Positions 1-6,730 of a DNA stretch of 7,002 bases are shown in pieces (position 1 is the stretch's first letter; each line of letters opens with the position of its first letter). Below the pieces are notes generated by a model. The model was not told the DNA's origin. It saw only the letters and a list, made by a program, of their open reading frames with translations, and searched no databases. The stretch spans positions 1-7,002 of the forward strand of contig JADDPM010000110.1 in assembly GCA_016781885.1 (NCBI GenBank), written 5' to 3'. The translations under genes were made by a program, and so were the position numbers. This stretch comes from Rubrobacter sp. (GTDB taxonomy: Bacteria; Actinomycetota; Rubrobacteria; Rubrobacterales; Rubrobacteraceae).

Positions 1-827
1 TTGATCGGCATCCCCGCGACCCTGCGGTTCTGCTGCACGAGGTAATCCATCGCCAGATGTATACCGTAAAGCTCCCGGCCCGGCACATCCAGATCACGCC
101 CGGCCAGCGCCCCGACAGCCAGAATGATCGCGTCGTAGTCGCGCTTGAGCTCCTCGGTCGTCGGGTCGTAGCCAACGTAGGAGTTGGTGCGGAACTCGAT
201 CCCCTCTTCCTCCATCTGGGCGACGCGCCTCTCGACGACCCACTTCTCTATCTTGTAGTCCGGGATGCCGTACGTCAGAAGACCGCCGATCCTGTCGTCC
301 TTCTCGAAGACGGTAACGCTATGCCCCGCCCAGTTGAGTTGCTGGGCTGCGGCGAGCCCCGCCGGCCCAGACCCCACGACCGCGACCTTCTTGCCGGTCC
401 TCTTCTCCGGCGGCGGGGGCTTTGGCACTACCCACCCCTCGTCGAAGGCCCGGTTGATGATCGAGAGCTCTATCTCCTTGATGGTGACGGGGTCGTCGTT
501 GATCGTCAGTACGCACGCGGGCTCGCACGGCGCGGGACAAAGCATCCCCGTGAACTCGGGGAAGTTGTTGGTAGCGTGAAGCCGATCTATGGCCTGCTTC
601 CAGCGGTCCCGGTAGACGAGGTCGTTCCAGTCGGGGATGAGGTTGCCAAGAGGGCAGCCGACGTTGCAGAACGGCACCCCGCAGTCCATGCAACGTGCAG
701 CCTGGTCCCGGACCTCCTCAGTCGGCATCGGCTCGTAGATGTAGCGGTAGTCCTGCACCCGCTCGACCTTGTCGCGCTTCGGGGTGGGCTTGCGCCCTAT
801 CTTTAAGAACCCTCTGGGATCCGCCAC
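1..827 (-). CDS. gltD: Glutamate synthase (NADPH) small subunit, 3' part cut off by window edge
   Basis: This is the small (beta) subunit of NADPH-GOGAT. It takes electrons from NADPH through FAD and passes them via 4Fe-4S clusters to the large subunit in the cytoplasm. The frame is open from a GTG at 827-825 to the window edge, giving about 275 residues of the usual 480-490. The N-terminal cysteine domain carries C46-x2-C49-x4-C54-x3-C58 and, further on, C97, C101 and C105, the cluster ligand pattern of GltD and related beta-subunit-like oxidoreductases. A dinucleotide-binding GxGxxG motif follows (VVGSGPAGLAAA, about residues 150-161) with an acidic residue at the end of the second strand (VFEK, 173-176), typical of the FAD site. 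The NADPH domain is only begun. The GTG start shares its G with the gltB stop (TAGTG), and a GGAGG at 842-838 lies 10 nt upstream. The next possible starts would remove conserved N-terminal sequence. Identity is very secure; only the C-terminus is unseen. Confidence 0.96.
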   Translation of the reverse strand, partial: MADPRGFLKIGRKPTPKRDKVERVQDYRYIYEPMPTEEVRDQAARCMDCGVPFCNVGCPLGNLIPDWNDLVYRDRWKQAIDRLHATNNFPEFTGMLCPAPCEPACVLTINDDPVTIKEIELSIINRAFDEGWVVPKPPPPEKRTGKKVAVVGSGPAGLAAAQQLNWAGHSVTVFEKDDRIGGLLTYGIPDYKIEKWVVERRVAQMEEEGIEFRTNSYVGYDPTTEELKRDYDAIILAVGALAGRDLDVPGRELYGIHLAMDYLVQQNRRVAGMPI

Positions 828-3800
828 TACTTCACCACCTCCAACTCAGACTCCTGGCGCTCCTGCAACACGCGCTTGAGGTCGCTAGGCATCACCTTGA
901 TGAACTTCGGGAGCATCTCCTCCCAGCTCTCCAGCACCCGCTCCGCAGCGGTGCTCCCGGTAAGATTCCGGTGACGCTCTACTACACGACGCAGGTACGA
1001 GACTTCCTCTTCGAGCTCCACCGCCTCCAACCCGACCATCTCCGGGTTGTAGAGCTTCTCGAAACGTTCCTCCTCGTCCAGCACGTAGGCTATGCCGCCG
1101 CTCATACCGGCCGCGAAGTTGCGGCCCACCGGACCGAGCACGACCACGACGCCCCCGGTCATGTACTCGCAACCGTGGTCCCCCACGCCCTCTACGACCG
1201 CCTCCGCGCCCGAGTTGCGGACCGCGAAGCGCTCGCCGGCGAAGCCCCGGAAGTGCGCCTCGCCGCCGGTCGCCCCGTAGAGGGCCACGTTGCCGACCAC
1301 GATACTCTGAGCCGGATCGTATGCGGCGTCCTCGTGCGGATAGACGACGATGCGCCCGCCCGAGAGGCCCTTCCCAACGTAGTCGTTCGTCGTGCCCTTG
1401 AGGTCGAAGGAGACCCCACGGGCGAGCCACGCGCCGAAGGACTGCCCGGCCACGCCCTCGAAGTCTATGCGGATCGTACCCTCCGGCAGGCCCTCGCCCC
1501 CGTAGCGGCGAGCGACCTCCCCGCCAAGCCTCCCGCCAACCGTGCGGTTCGTGTTCTCTATGGGCATCGAGAACCGAACCTGCTCGCCGTTCTCAAGCGC
1601 GGGCATGCAGCGTTCGATCAACTCGTTGTCCAGAGAGTCCTCGAGATGATGGTCCTGCTCCTCGACGTTGTGCGTGGCGACGTCCTCCGCCCTCTCGGGA
1701 CGGTACAGCATCGACGAGAGGTCCACCCCTTGCGCCTTCCAGTGCTCGATGGCCTCGCGGGTCTTCAACCTGTCCGTCCGCCCGACCATCTCCTCGAAGG
1801 TGCGGAAGCCCAACTCCGCCATCAACTCCCGGATCTCCTCGGCCACAAAGAAGAAGTAGTTGATGACGTGCTCCGGCTTACCCGTGAACCTTTTCCTGAG
1901 CTCCGGGTCCTGCGTAGCGATACCCACCGGACAGGTGTTCAGGTGACACACCCGCATCATGATGCAGCCCGTCGCCACCAGCGGCGCGGTAGAGAACGCG
2001 AAGTCCTCCGCCCCCAGGAGCGCCGCCACCACCACGTCGCGGCCCGTCTTGAGCTGCCCGTCGGTCTGCAAGACGACGCGCCCGCGCAGGTCGTTCTCGA
2101 CGAGGACCTGCTGGGCCTCGGCGAGGCCGAGCTCCCACGGAAGCCCCGCGTGCTTTATAGAGGAGAGAGGAGATGCCCCGGTCCCCCCGTCGTGGCCGGA
2201 GATGGTTATGTGGTCCGCCTTCGCCTTCGACACGCCCGCCGCGACGGTCCCAACCCCGGCCGCCGAGACCAGCTTCACGCTCACCCGGGCGCCCAGGTTG
2301 GCATTCTTGAGGTCGTGTATCAGCTGTGCCAGGTCCTCGATGGAGTAGATGTCGTGGTGCGGCGGCGGGGAGATGAGCCCGACCCCCGGCGTGGAGTAGC
2401 GCACCCTCGCTATGTCGTCTGAGACCTTGTGGCCCGGTAGCTGGCCGCCCTCGCCGGGCTTGGAGCCCTGGGCCATCTTTATCTGCAACGAGTCGGCGTT
2501 GACCAGGTACTCCGCCGTCACCCCGAAGCGGCCAGAGGCCACCTGCTTTATGGAGCTGCGCCGGGAGTCGCCGTTCGGGTCCGGGGTGAAGCGCTCCGGG
2601 TCCTCGCCGCCTTCGCCCGTGTTCGACTTGCCGCCGATGCGGTTCATCGCGATTGCAAGGGTCTCGTGCGTCTCCTTGGAGATGGAGCCGAACGAGATAG
2701 CGCCCGTGGAGAAGCGCTTGACTATCTCTTTTGCCGGCTCGACCTCCTCTAGCGAGATGGGGTCGCGCTTGAAGTCGAAGAGGCCGCGCAGGGTAAACAG
2801 GCGCGCGCTCTTCTCGTTGAAGTGGTCCGAGAACTGCTTGAAGGTCTCAAAAGAGTTCGTCTCGACGGCACGCTGCAATGGGACGATGGTATGCTGGTCC
2901 CACTGGTGCGGCGCGCCCTGCACCCGGTACTGGTACTCGCCCCCGACCTCTAGCTCCTCGGGCCCGTCCTCTATCTCCGAGAACGCCCGATGGTGTCGTG
3001 TGAGGACCTCACGCGCGATCTCCTTCAAGCCGATGCCCCCGATCCGCGAGGGCGTGCGGGTGAAACACCTCTCGATAAGCTCCTCGTTCAGGCCGACGGC
3101 CTCGAAGATCTGGGCGCCACAGTACGAGAACAACGTCGAGATGCCCATCTTGGAGATGATCTTGAGGAGCGCCTTCTCGATGGCTTTGACGAAGTTCTTG
3201 GCCGCCTCCTCCGGGGTCGTATCCTCACCGAGCAGATCGTTCGCCGCCATGTCCTCTATCGTCTCGAAGGCGAGGTACGGGTTGACCGCCGTCGCCCCAT
3301 AGCCCACCAAGAGGGCGAAGTGATGCCCCTCACGCGCCTCCGCCGTCTCGACTATCAAGGTAGTGTTAGTGCGGATGCCCGCGCGCACGAGATGGTGGTG
3401 TACGGCTGCGGTGGCGAGCAGGCTCGGTATCGGGGCCTGCTCGCGAGTGATGCCCCTGTCGCTCAGCACCAGGACGGTCGAGCCGCCCTGGACCGCCCTC
3501 TCGGCCCTCTCGCACAGCCCGTCCAGCGCCGTCTCGAGGCCCTTCTCCCCCTCAGAGGCGGAGAAATGCATCGAGAGCGTGGATGAGGAGAACGGCTCGG
3601 AGCGGAGCTCCCGGATTTTCTCAAGCTCCGCGCTGGTCAAAACCGGTCCATCCAGCAACACCCTACGAGAGTGCTCGGGCGTCTCGTCGAAGAGGTTCTG
3701 CTCGGGGCCCAGAGACATCCTGAGCGACATCACGAGCTCCTCGCGCAGCGGGTCTATCGGTGGGTTGGTGACCTGGGCGAAGAGCTGCTTGAAGTACGAG

Positions 3801-5314
3801 AAGAGGAGCTGCGGCCTCTCGGAGAGGACGGCCAGCGGCGTGTCGGTTCCCATCGAGCCGTCGGGTTCCTTGCCGCCTTGGGCCATCGGGGAGAGGATTA
3901 TGCGCAGGTCCTCGTTGGTGTACCCGAACGCGAGTTGCCGCTCGAAGAGCGAGGCGACCTCCGGGCGGTTCCCATCCGGCCCGGCCTCGGGGAGCTCGTC
4001 GAGGTGGATCTCGCCCTGCTCGACCCACTCCTTGTATGGCTTGCGCCCTATGAGCGGCCTCTTGACGTCCTCGTCGTGCAGCAGCTCGTGCCTCTCGACA
4101 TCCACGAGGAGCATCTTGCCCGGCTGCAGCCTCCACCGCTCGACGATCTCGTCGGCGGACAGCCTCAAGGCCCCGTCCTCGGAGGCCATTACGACCCGGC
4201 CGTCGCGGGTGACGGAGTAACGGGCGGGGCGCAGACCGTTCCGGTCGAGCGTCGCCCCTATAACCTTTCCGTCGGTGAACGCGACCGCCGCCGGACCGTC
4301 CCACGGCTCCATGAGAGCGCTGTGGTACGAGTAAAAGGCCCGGCGATCTTCGTCCATCAGCTCATCGTTCTCGTAAGCCTCGGGGATCATCATTGCCACC
4401 GCGTGCGGCAGGCTACGTCCGGCGAGGTGCAGCAGCTCCAGCGCGTTGTCGAAGGAGGCGGAGTCGCTCTGGCCCGGCTGGATGATCGGGGAGAGCTTCT
4501 CTATATCCTCGCCGAAGAGCGGTGACTCAAGACGGCTCTCGCGCGCCCGCATCCAGTTGATGTTCCCGCGCAGAGTGTTGATCTCACCGTTGTGCGCGAC
4601 GTAACGGTACGGGTGCGCGAGGTCCCACGTCCCCAGGGTGTTAGTGGAGAACCGCTCGTGGACCAGCGCTAGCGCGCTCGCCATATTGGGGTCCTTCAGG
4701 TCCGGGTAGAACCTGGGGAGTTGTTCGCCCTTGAGTAGGCCCTTGTACACGAGGGTCCGGGCCGAGAGGCTCACCACGTAGCAGCTGTTCTCCATCTCAA
4801 CCGCCTTGTGGAGCCTGCGCCGGATCACGTACAGCTTCCGCTCGAAGGTCGCCTCGTCCCCCGCCCGATTCTCTATAAAGAACTGCTTGATACGTGGCAT
4901 GACGCCCCGCGCGAGCTTCCCGGCGGCACTCGGCTGGACCGGCACGTCCCGCCAGCCTATAAACCGCTGTCCTTCCTCGGCGACGATGTGCTCCAGCGTG
5001 TCCTCGCACGAGACATCCTCTTCGAACTCGAAGAGCATACCGACTCCGTAGCCCCCGAGGCTCGGCAGGTCTATTCCTATAGAAGCGCACTCCCGGCGCA
5101 GGAAGGCGTCAGGGACCTGCATCAGTATCCCCGCCCCGTCGCCGGTCTCCGGGTCGCTCCCGCTCGCCCCCCGGTGCTCGAGGTTGTGGAGAACATCCAA
5201 CCCCTCCTCGACGGTCTCCCTGGTACGCCGCCCATCTATGCGCGCGACGAAACCAACACCGCAAGCATCATGCTCGAACGCAGGGTTGTAAAGACCAGTG
5301 TTGGGAGTTGCCAA
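827..5314 (-). CDS. gltB: Glutamate synthase (NADPH) large subunit
   Basis: This is the large (alpha) subunit of GOGAT. It hydrolyses glutamine and channels the ammonia to 2-oxoglutarate, making glutamate. From the TTG at 5314 it has 1495 residues, the normal length. Domains in order: class II glutaminase (about 18-420) with nucleophile Cys18 (HDACGVGF), LEHRGA at 45-50 and HNGEI at 241-245; central domain (about 450-740); FMN/synthase barrel (about 800-1190) with STGAISFGSIS at 869-879 and the 3Fe-4S ligands C1117, C1123 and C1128 (CIMMRVCHLNTC); and the GXGXG beta-helix domain (about 1250-1410). All key residues are present. There is no in-frame ATG before Cys18. I chose the TTG because a perfect AGGAGG (5324-5319) precedes it and it gives the short 17-residue propeptide expected before the catalytic Cys, which must be exposed by cleavage. 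A GTG at 5344 with a weaker AGAGG would add ten residues. gltD follows with a one-base overlap. Confidence 0.98.
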   Translation of the reverse strand: MATPNTGLYNPAFEHDACGVGFVARIDGRRTRETVEEGLDVLHNLEHRGASGSDPETGDGAGILMQVPDAFLRRECASIGIDLPSLGGYGVGMLFEFEEDVSCEDTLEHIVAEEGQRFIGWRDVPVQPSAAGKLARGVMPRIKQFFIENRAGDEATFERKLYVIRRRLHKAVEMENSCYVVSLSARTLVYKGLLKGEQLPRFYPDLKDPNMASALALVHERFSTNTLGTWDLAHPYRYVAHNGEINTLRGNINWMRARESRLESPLFGEDIEKLSPIIQPGQSDSASFDNALELLHLAGRSLPHAVAMMIPEAYENDELMDEDRRAFYSYHSALMEPWDGPAAVAFTDGKVIGATLDRNGLRPARYSVTRDGRVVMASEDGALRLSADEIVERWRLQPGKMLLVDVERHELLHDEDVKRPLIGRKPYKEWVEQGEIHLDELPEAGPDGNRPEVASLFERQLAFGYTNEDLRIILSPMAQGGKEPDGSMGTDTPLAVLSERPQLLFSYFKQLFAQVTNPPIDPLREELVMSLRMSLGPEQNLFDETPEHSRRVLLDGPVLTSAELEKIRELRSEPFSSSTLSMHFSASEGEKGLETALDGLCERAERAVQGGSTVLVLSDRGITREQAPIPSLLATAAVHHHLVRAGIRTNTTLIVETAEAREGHHFALLVGYGATAVNPYLAFETIEDMAANDLLGEDTTPEEAAKNFVKAIEKALLKIISKMGISTLFSYCGAQIFEAVGLNEELIERCFTRTPSRIGGIGLKEIAREVLTRHHRAFSEIEDGPEELEVGGEYQYRVQGAPHQWDQHTIVPLQRAVETNSFETFKQFSDHFNEKSARLFTLRGLFDFKRDPISLEEVEPAKEIVKRFSTGAISFGSISKETHETLAIAMNRIGGKSNTGEGGEDPERFTPDPNGDSRRSSIKQVASGRFGVTAEYLVNADSLQIKMAQGSKPGEGGQLPGHKVSDDIARVRYSTPGVGLISPPPHHDIYSIEDLAQLIHDLKNANLGARVSVKLVSAAGVGTVAAGVSKAKADHITISGHDGGTGASPLSSIKHAGLPWELGLAEAQQVLVENDLRGRVVLQTDGQLKTGRDVVVAALLGAEDFAFSTAPLVATGCIMMRVCHLNTCPVGIATQDPELRKRFTGKPEHVINYFFFVAEEIRELMAELGFRTFEEMVGRTDRLKTREAIEHWKAQGVDLSSMLYRPERAEDVATHNVEEQDHHLEDSLDNELIERCMPALENGEQVRFSMPIENTNRTVGGRLGGEVARRYGGEGLPEGTIRIDFEGVAGQSFGAWLARGVSFDLKGTTNDYVGKGLSGGRIVVYPHEDAAYDPAQSIVVGNVALYGATGGEAHFRGFAGERFAVRNSGAEAVVEGVGDHGCEYMTGGVVVVLGPVGRNFAAGMSGGIAYVLDEEERFEKLYNPEMVGLEAVELEEEVSYLRRVVERHRNLTGSTAAERVLESWEEMLPKFIKVMPSDLKRVLQERQESELEVVK
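838..842 (-). promoter_or_regulatory. Ribosome binding site of gltD inside the gltB 3' end
   Basis: GGAGG on the minus strand lies within the last codons of gltB, 10 nt before the GTG of gltD. Together with the TAGTG stop/start overlap it supports the GTG start and points to translational coupling, which would help keep the two GOGAT subunits in balance. Confidence 0.7.
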
Positions 5315-5318
5315 ACCG

Positions 5319-5324
5319 CCTCCT
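5319..5324 (-). promoter_or_regulatory. Ribosome binding site deciding the gltB TTG start
   Basis: A perfect AGGAGG on the minus strand stands 4 nt before TTG 5314-5312. The spacing is a little short, but it is the strongest Shine-Dalgarno match in the gltB leader. It favours this TTG over the upstream GTG (5344-5342) and the still longer TTG frame opening at 5380. Confidence 0.7.
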
Positions 5325-5400
5325 AAAAAACGACAGGATGCCACAAGAGCAAGACCTCTTTTTACACGACCCGGCCCCAAAGCACAAGGGATGTATCAAG

Positions 5401-5412
5401 GTCCGGCCGGAC
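5401..5412. promoter_or_regulatory. 12-bp perfect palindrome, candidate operator of gltBD
   Basis: GTCCGGCCGGAC is an exact inverted repeat with no spacer, centred about 92 bp upstream of the gltB TTG. On the minus strand it directly follows the candidate -10 TTATAC (5418-5413), so it would cover the predicted transcription start near 5406. That is a position where a bound dimeric repressor would block initiation. I cannot assign a regulator. GC-only 12-mers can arise by chance in such a genome, so this is a candidate only. Confidence 0.35.
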
Positions 5413-5418
5413 GTATAA
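5413..5418 (-). promoter_or_regulatory. Candidate -10 element of a gltBD promoter
   Basis: TTATAC on the minus strand is a fair match to TATAAT in an otherwise GC-rich gap and would start RNA near 5406, leaving a leader of about 92 nt. There is no convincing TTGACA-like hexamer 16-18 bp upstream (the bases there are near GTCGCC), so this is weak by itself. A gap of 165 bp before gltB makes an internal promoter plausible. Confidence 0.3.
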
Positions 5419-5459
5419 GAAAGAGATCACAAACCGGCGACCCCACTCACCAGCGAGAT

Positions 5460-5474
5460 GGGGCCCAAGGCCCC
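5460..5474 (-). terminator. GC-rich hairpin after the coiled-coil gene, possible weak terminator
   Basis: A perfect 6-bp stem (GGGGCC paired with GGCCCC) with a 3-nt loop lies about 5 nt beyond the stop codon of the 111-residue gene. No T-run follows on either strand, so it is not a classic intrinsic terminator. It could be an attenuating or transcript-end-stabilising hairpin separating the two upstream genes from gltBD. Call is tentative. Confidence 0.35.
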
Positions 5475-5479
5475 CGGAG

Positions 5480-5815
5480 CTACAGACTCTCCAGGTCTCC
5501 CCGGAGCCTCTCCTCCTCCTCCAGCAGCTCCGACAGGCGCAGCCGCAGCTCCGCCGACTCTGCCTCGACCTCGGCCAGGCGTAGGGTGAGCTCCCTCTCG
5601 CGGGCGGCCGTCTCGGGGGTGCGCCTCTTCGGGCGGTAGCGTTCGCGGATACCTTTGAGGCGCTCGCCGGCCCCGCGCCGGATGCGCTCCCGGTCGGACT
5701 TAAACTCCTCGCCTCCCAGGTACTTCAGGCCCCGCCGCACCCGCGGGTCGGAGAGGAGGTCCGCGATGATCTCCGCCGAAGTGTTCTTGAAATCCTTGTT
5801 CTTGTCGTCGGCCAT
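5480..5815 (-). CDS. Small highly charged coiled-coil protein, function unknown
   Basis: I do not recognise this 111-residue protein. The N-terminus (1-33) is mixed and partly helical (AEIIADLLSDPRVRRGL). Residues 35-70 are strongly basic, rich in Arg/Lys (RERIRRGAGERLKGIRERY, then RPKRR). Residues 71-111 form a Leu/Glu/Arg-rich heptad pattern typical of a coiled coil, ending almost at the stop. It has no Cys, Trp, His or Gln, no signal peptide and no membrane segment. That composition suggests a soluble protein that oligomerises and may bind nucleic acid or a partner through the basic stretch; this is inference. The ATG at 5815-5813 has an AGGAG 7-8 nt upstream. The gene starts 15 nt after the stop of the recombinase-like gene, its Shine-Dalgarno falling in that gap, so the two are very probably cotranscribed. 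Reality of the gene is supported by its ribosome site and operon spacing. Confidence 0.8.
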   Translation of the reverse strand: MADDKNKDFKNTSAEIIADLLSDPRVRRGLKYLGGEEFKSDRERIRRGAGERLKGIRERYRPKRRTPETAARERELTLRLAEVEAESAELRLRLSELLEEEERLRGDLESL

Positions 5816-5830
5816 TTTACGGCTCCTCTC

Positions 5831-6664
5831 CTATACGAACTTCTTGTATACCCCGATGTTGGTAGTGTCGCGTACGCCCAGAGCGTTTTTGAGATCGTCC
5901 AGTGTTGCGCCGCGCCTGAGTAAACGTATGGCGAAAGTGTGGCGGAGAATCATCGGGGAGACGCGCGGCAGACCGACCTGCTCGCACCGCTTCCAGAGGG
6001 CATTCTGGAGCGACTTGGAGGTTGTCACCGGGCGGGCGGCCCGGCCTATTATCAGCTCGGGGGTATCGTCCTTGCGCACGCCAAGGTAGCGGCGCAGAAC
6101 CTCTATGGTCTCGTCGGTGAGACGGCGGGCACGAGGGGCGAGGTGGGAGCCGGGACCTCCGAGTTGGACCTGGGCGGCTTCGAGGTCGAGGTCACTCTTT
6201 AGTAGGCCCCGGATCTCGCTTACCGTAACGCCGGTGTCGAGCATCAGCCGGATCATAGCGGCGTCCCGCAAGGAGTCGAGGCTGTTTTGCGGGAACGAGA
6301 GCAGCTGCTCGGCCTCCTCGTCCTCTAAAAAGGTTATCTGCTGGTCCAGGGGCTGGTGCATAGGCTCGATGGGGTCGAGATCTAGCCCCACGTCGGTCGA
6401 GGTGCGGACCCAGTCGAGGAAGCGCCGAACCGCCGCGTCCTTACGATAGACGGTGAAGCGCTTGCGTTTGCCTTCGAGCAGATGGTTGCGGAAGCCCATC
6501 ACCTCTCCGGCCCCAACGTCCTCGATCTCGAACACACTCCTCGCGGCGAGGAAGCGGGCGAACTCCTTGAGGTCCGCCTCGTAGAACTCGGCGGTGCGGG
6601 GGGAGGTGTTGGAATCTTCCGCCAACTCTGCACTAAATTCCCCGATCAGGGGCATTACCTCCAT
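5831..6664 (-). CDS. Degenerate tyrosine recombinase/integrase-fold protein, probably inactive
   Basis: This 277-residue protein has the two-domain plan of XerC/XerD-type recombinases: an N-terminal SAM-like core-binding domain (about 5-90; SPRTAEFYEADLKEFARFL, then VYRKDAAVRRFLDWV) and a C-terminal catalytic fold (about 110-277). The family motifs are recognisable but key residues differ. TGVTVSE (144-150) has Thr147 where Arg I belongs. GGPGS has Pro171 where the beta-hairpin Lys of GKG normally sits. SPMILRHT has Met238 for the first His but keeps Arg241. LGV has Val264 for His/Trp. Tyr273 is kept. The chain ends at Val277, without the 15-20 residue tail usual in XerC/D. In known enzymes these substitutions would abolish strand cleavage, so I infer a DNA-binding or structural role, or a recombinase in decay. 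The frame is intact with no stops. No attachment site or phage gene accompanies it. ATG 6664 lacks a Shine-Dalgarno; the second ATG (6655) has one too close to use. Confidence 0.85.
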   Translation of the reverse strand: MEVMPLIGEFSAELAEDSNTSPRTAEFYEADLKEFARFLAARSVFEIEDVGAGEVMGFRNHLLEGKRKRFTVYRKDAAVRRFLDWVRTSTDVGLDLDPIEPMHQPLDQQITFLEDEEAEQLLSFPQNSLDSLRDAAMIRLMLDTGVTVSEIRGLLKSDLDLEAAQVQLGGPGSHLAPRARRLTDETIEVLRRYLGVRKDDTPELIIGRAARPVTTSKSLQNALWKRCEQVGLPRVSPMILRHTFAIRLLRRGATLDDLKNALGVRDTTNIGVYKKFV

Positions 6665-6684
6665 GCGCGTATTTTACCTATAAT
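6655..6684 (+). promoter_or_regulatory. Candidate promoter of the exported-protein gene
   Basis: A perfect TATAAT lies at 6679-6684 on the plus strand, with a poor -35 (TTACCT, 6655-6660, 18-bp spacer). RNA would start near 6691, giving a 40-nt leader that holds the Shine-Dalgarno. The -10 lies only 2 bp from the opposite-strand TAAAAT, and the -35 falls inside the first codons of the recombinase-like gene. The two promoters therefore cannot be occupied at the same time. Confidence 0.55.
6671..6676 (-). promoter_or_regulatory. Candidate -10 element giving a leaderless recombinase-like mRNA
   Basis: TAAAAT (5 of 6 to TATAAT) on the minus strand ends six bases before the ATG at 6664. Standard -10 to +1 spacing places the transcription start on the A of that ATG. 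The missing Shine-Dalgarno fits a leaderless transcript, which is common in actinobacteria. No good -35 hexamer is seen (TTACGC at 6702-6697 is 20 bp away). Confidence 0.5.
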
Positions 6685-6716
6685 CTCGCCCCTGGGGCGT
6701 AATGCTCTCTTGAGCC

Positions 6717-6726
6717 GGAGGAGGAG
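6717..6726 (+). promoter_or_regulatory. Strong ribosome binding site for the GTG start at 6731
   Basis: GGAGGAGGAG, a triple GGA/GAG run, stands 4 nt before the GTG. It is an unusually long purine Shine-Dalgarno tract and fixes the start of the divergent gene. Confidence 0.75.
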
Positions 6727-6730
6727 CAAC

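Noticed and set aside
695..2422. Long plus-strand open frame (575 codons) antisense to gltB, and a similar one at 57-806 antisense to gltD/gltB
   Set aside because: High-GC codon bias leaves few stops on the opposite strand. The translations are low-complexity Arg/Leu/Val/Asp mixtures without domains, and the minus-strand frames are unmistakable GltB and GltD.
2412..4525. Overlapping plus-strand frames across the middle of gltB (around 2412-3302, 2990-3586, 3363-4220, 3671-4525)
   Set aside because: Ser/Arg-rich shadow translations of conserved gltB sequence, with no supported start sites or recognisable motifs.
5343..5364. Small inverted repeat AAGAG/CTCTT followed by a T-run on the plus strand
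   Set aside because: The stem is only 5 bp and A/T-rich, and no plus-strand gene ends here, so a terminator is not supported.
5831..6664. Prophage or integrative element marked by the integrase-like gene
   Set aside because: No tRNA, attachment repeats, phage genes or transposase in view. The catalytic residues are missing and composition matches the neighbours.
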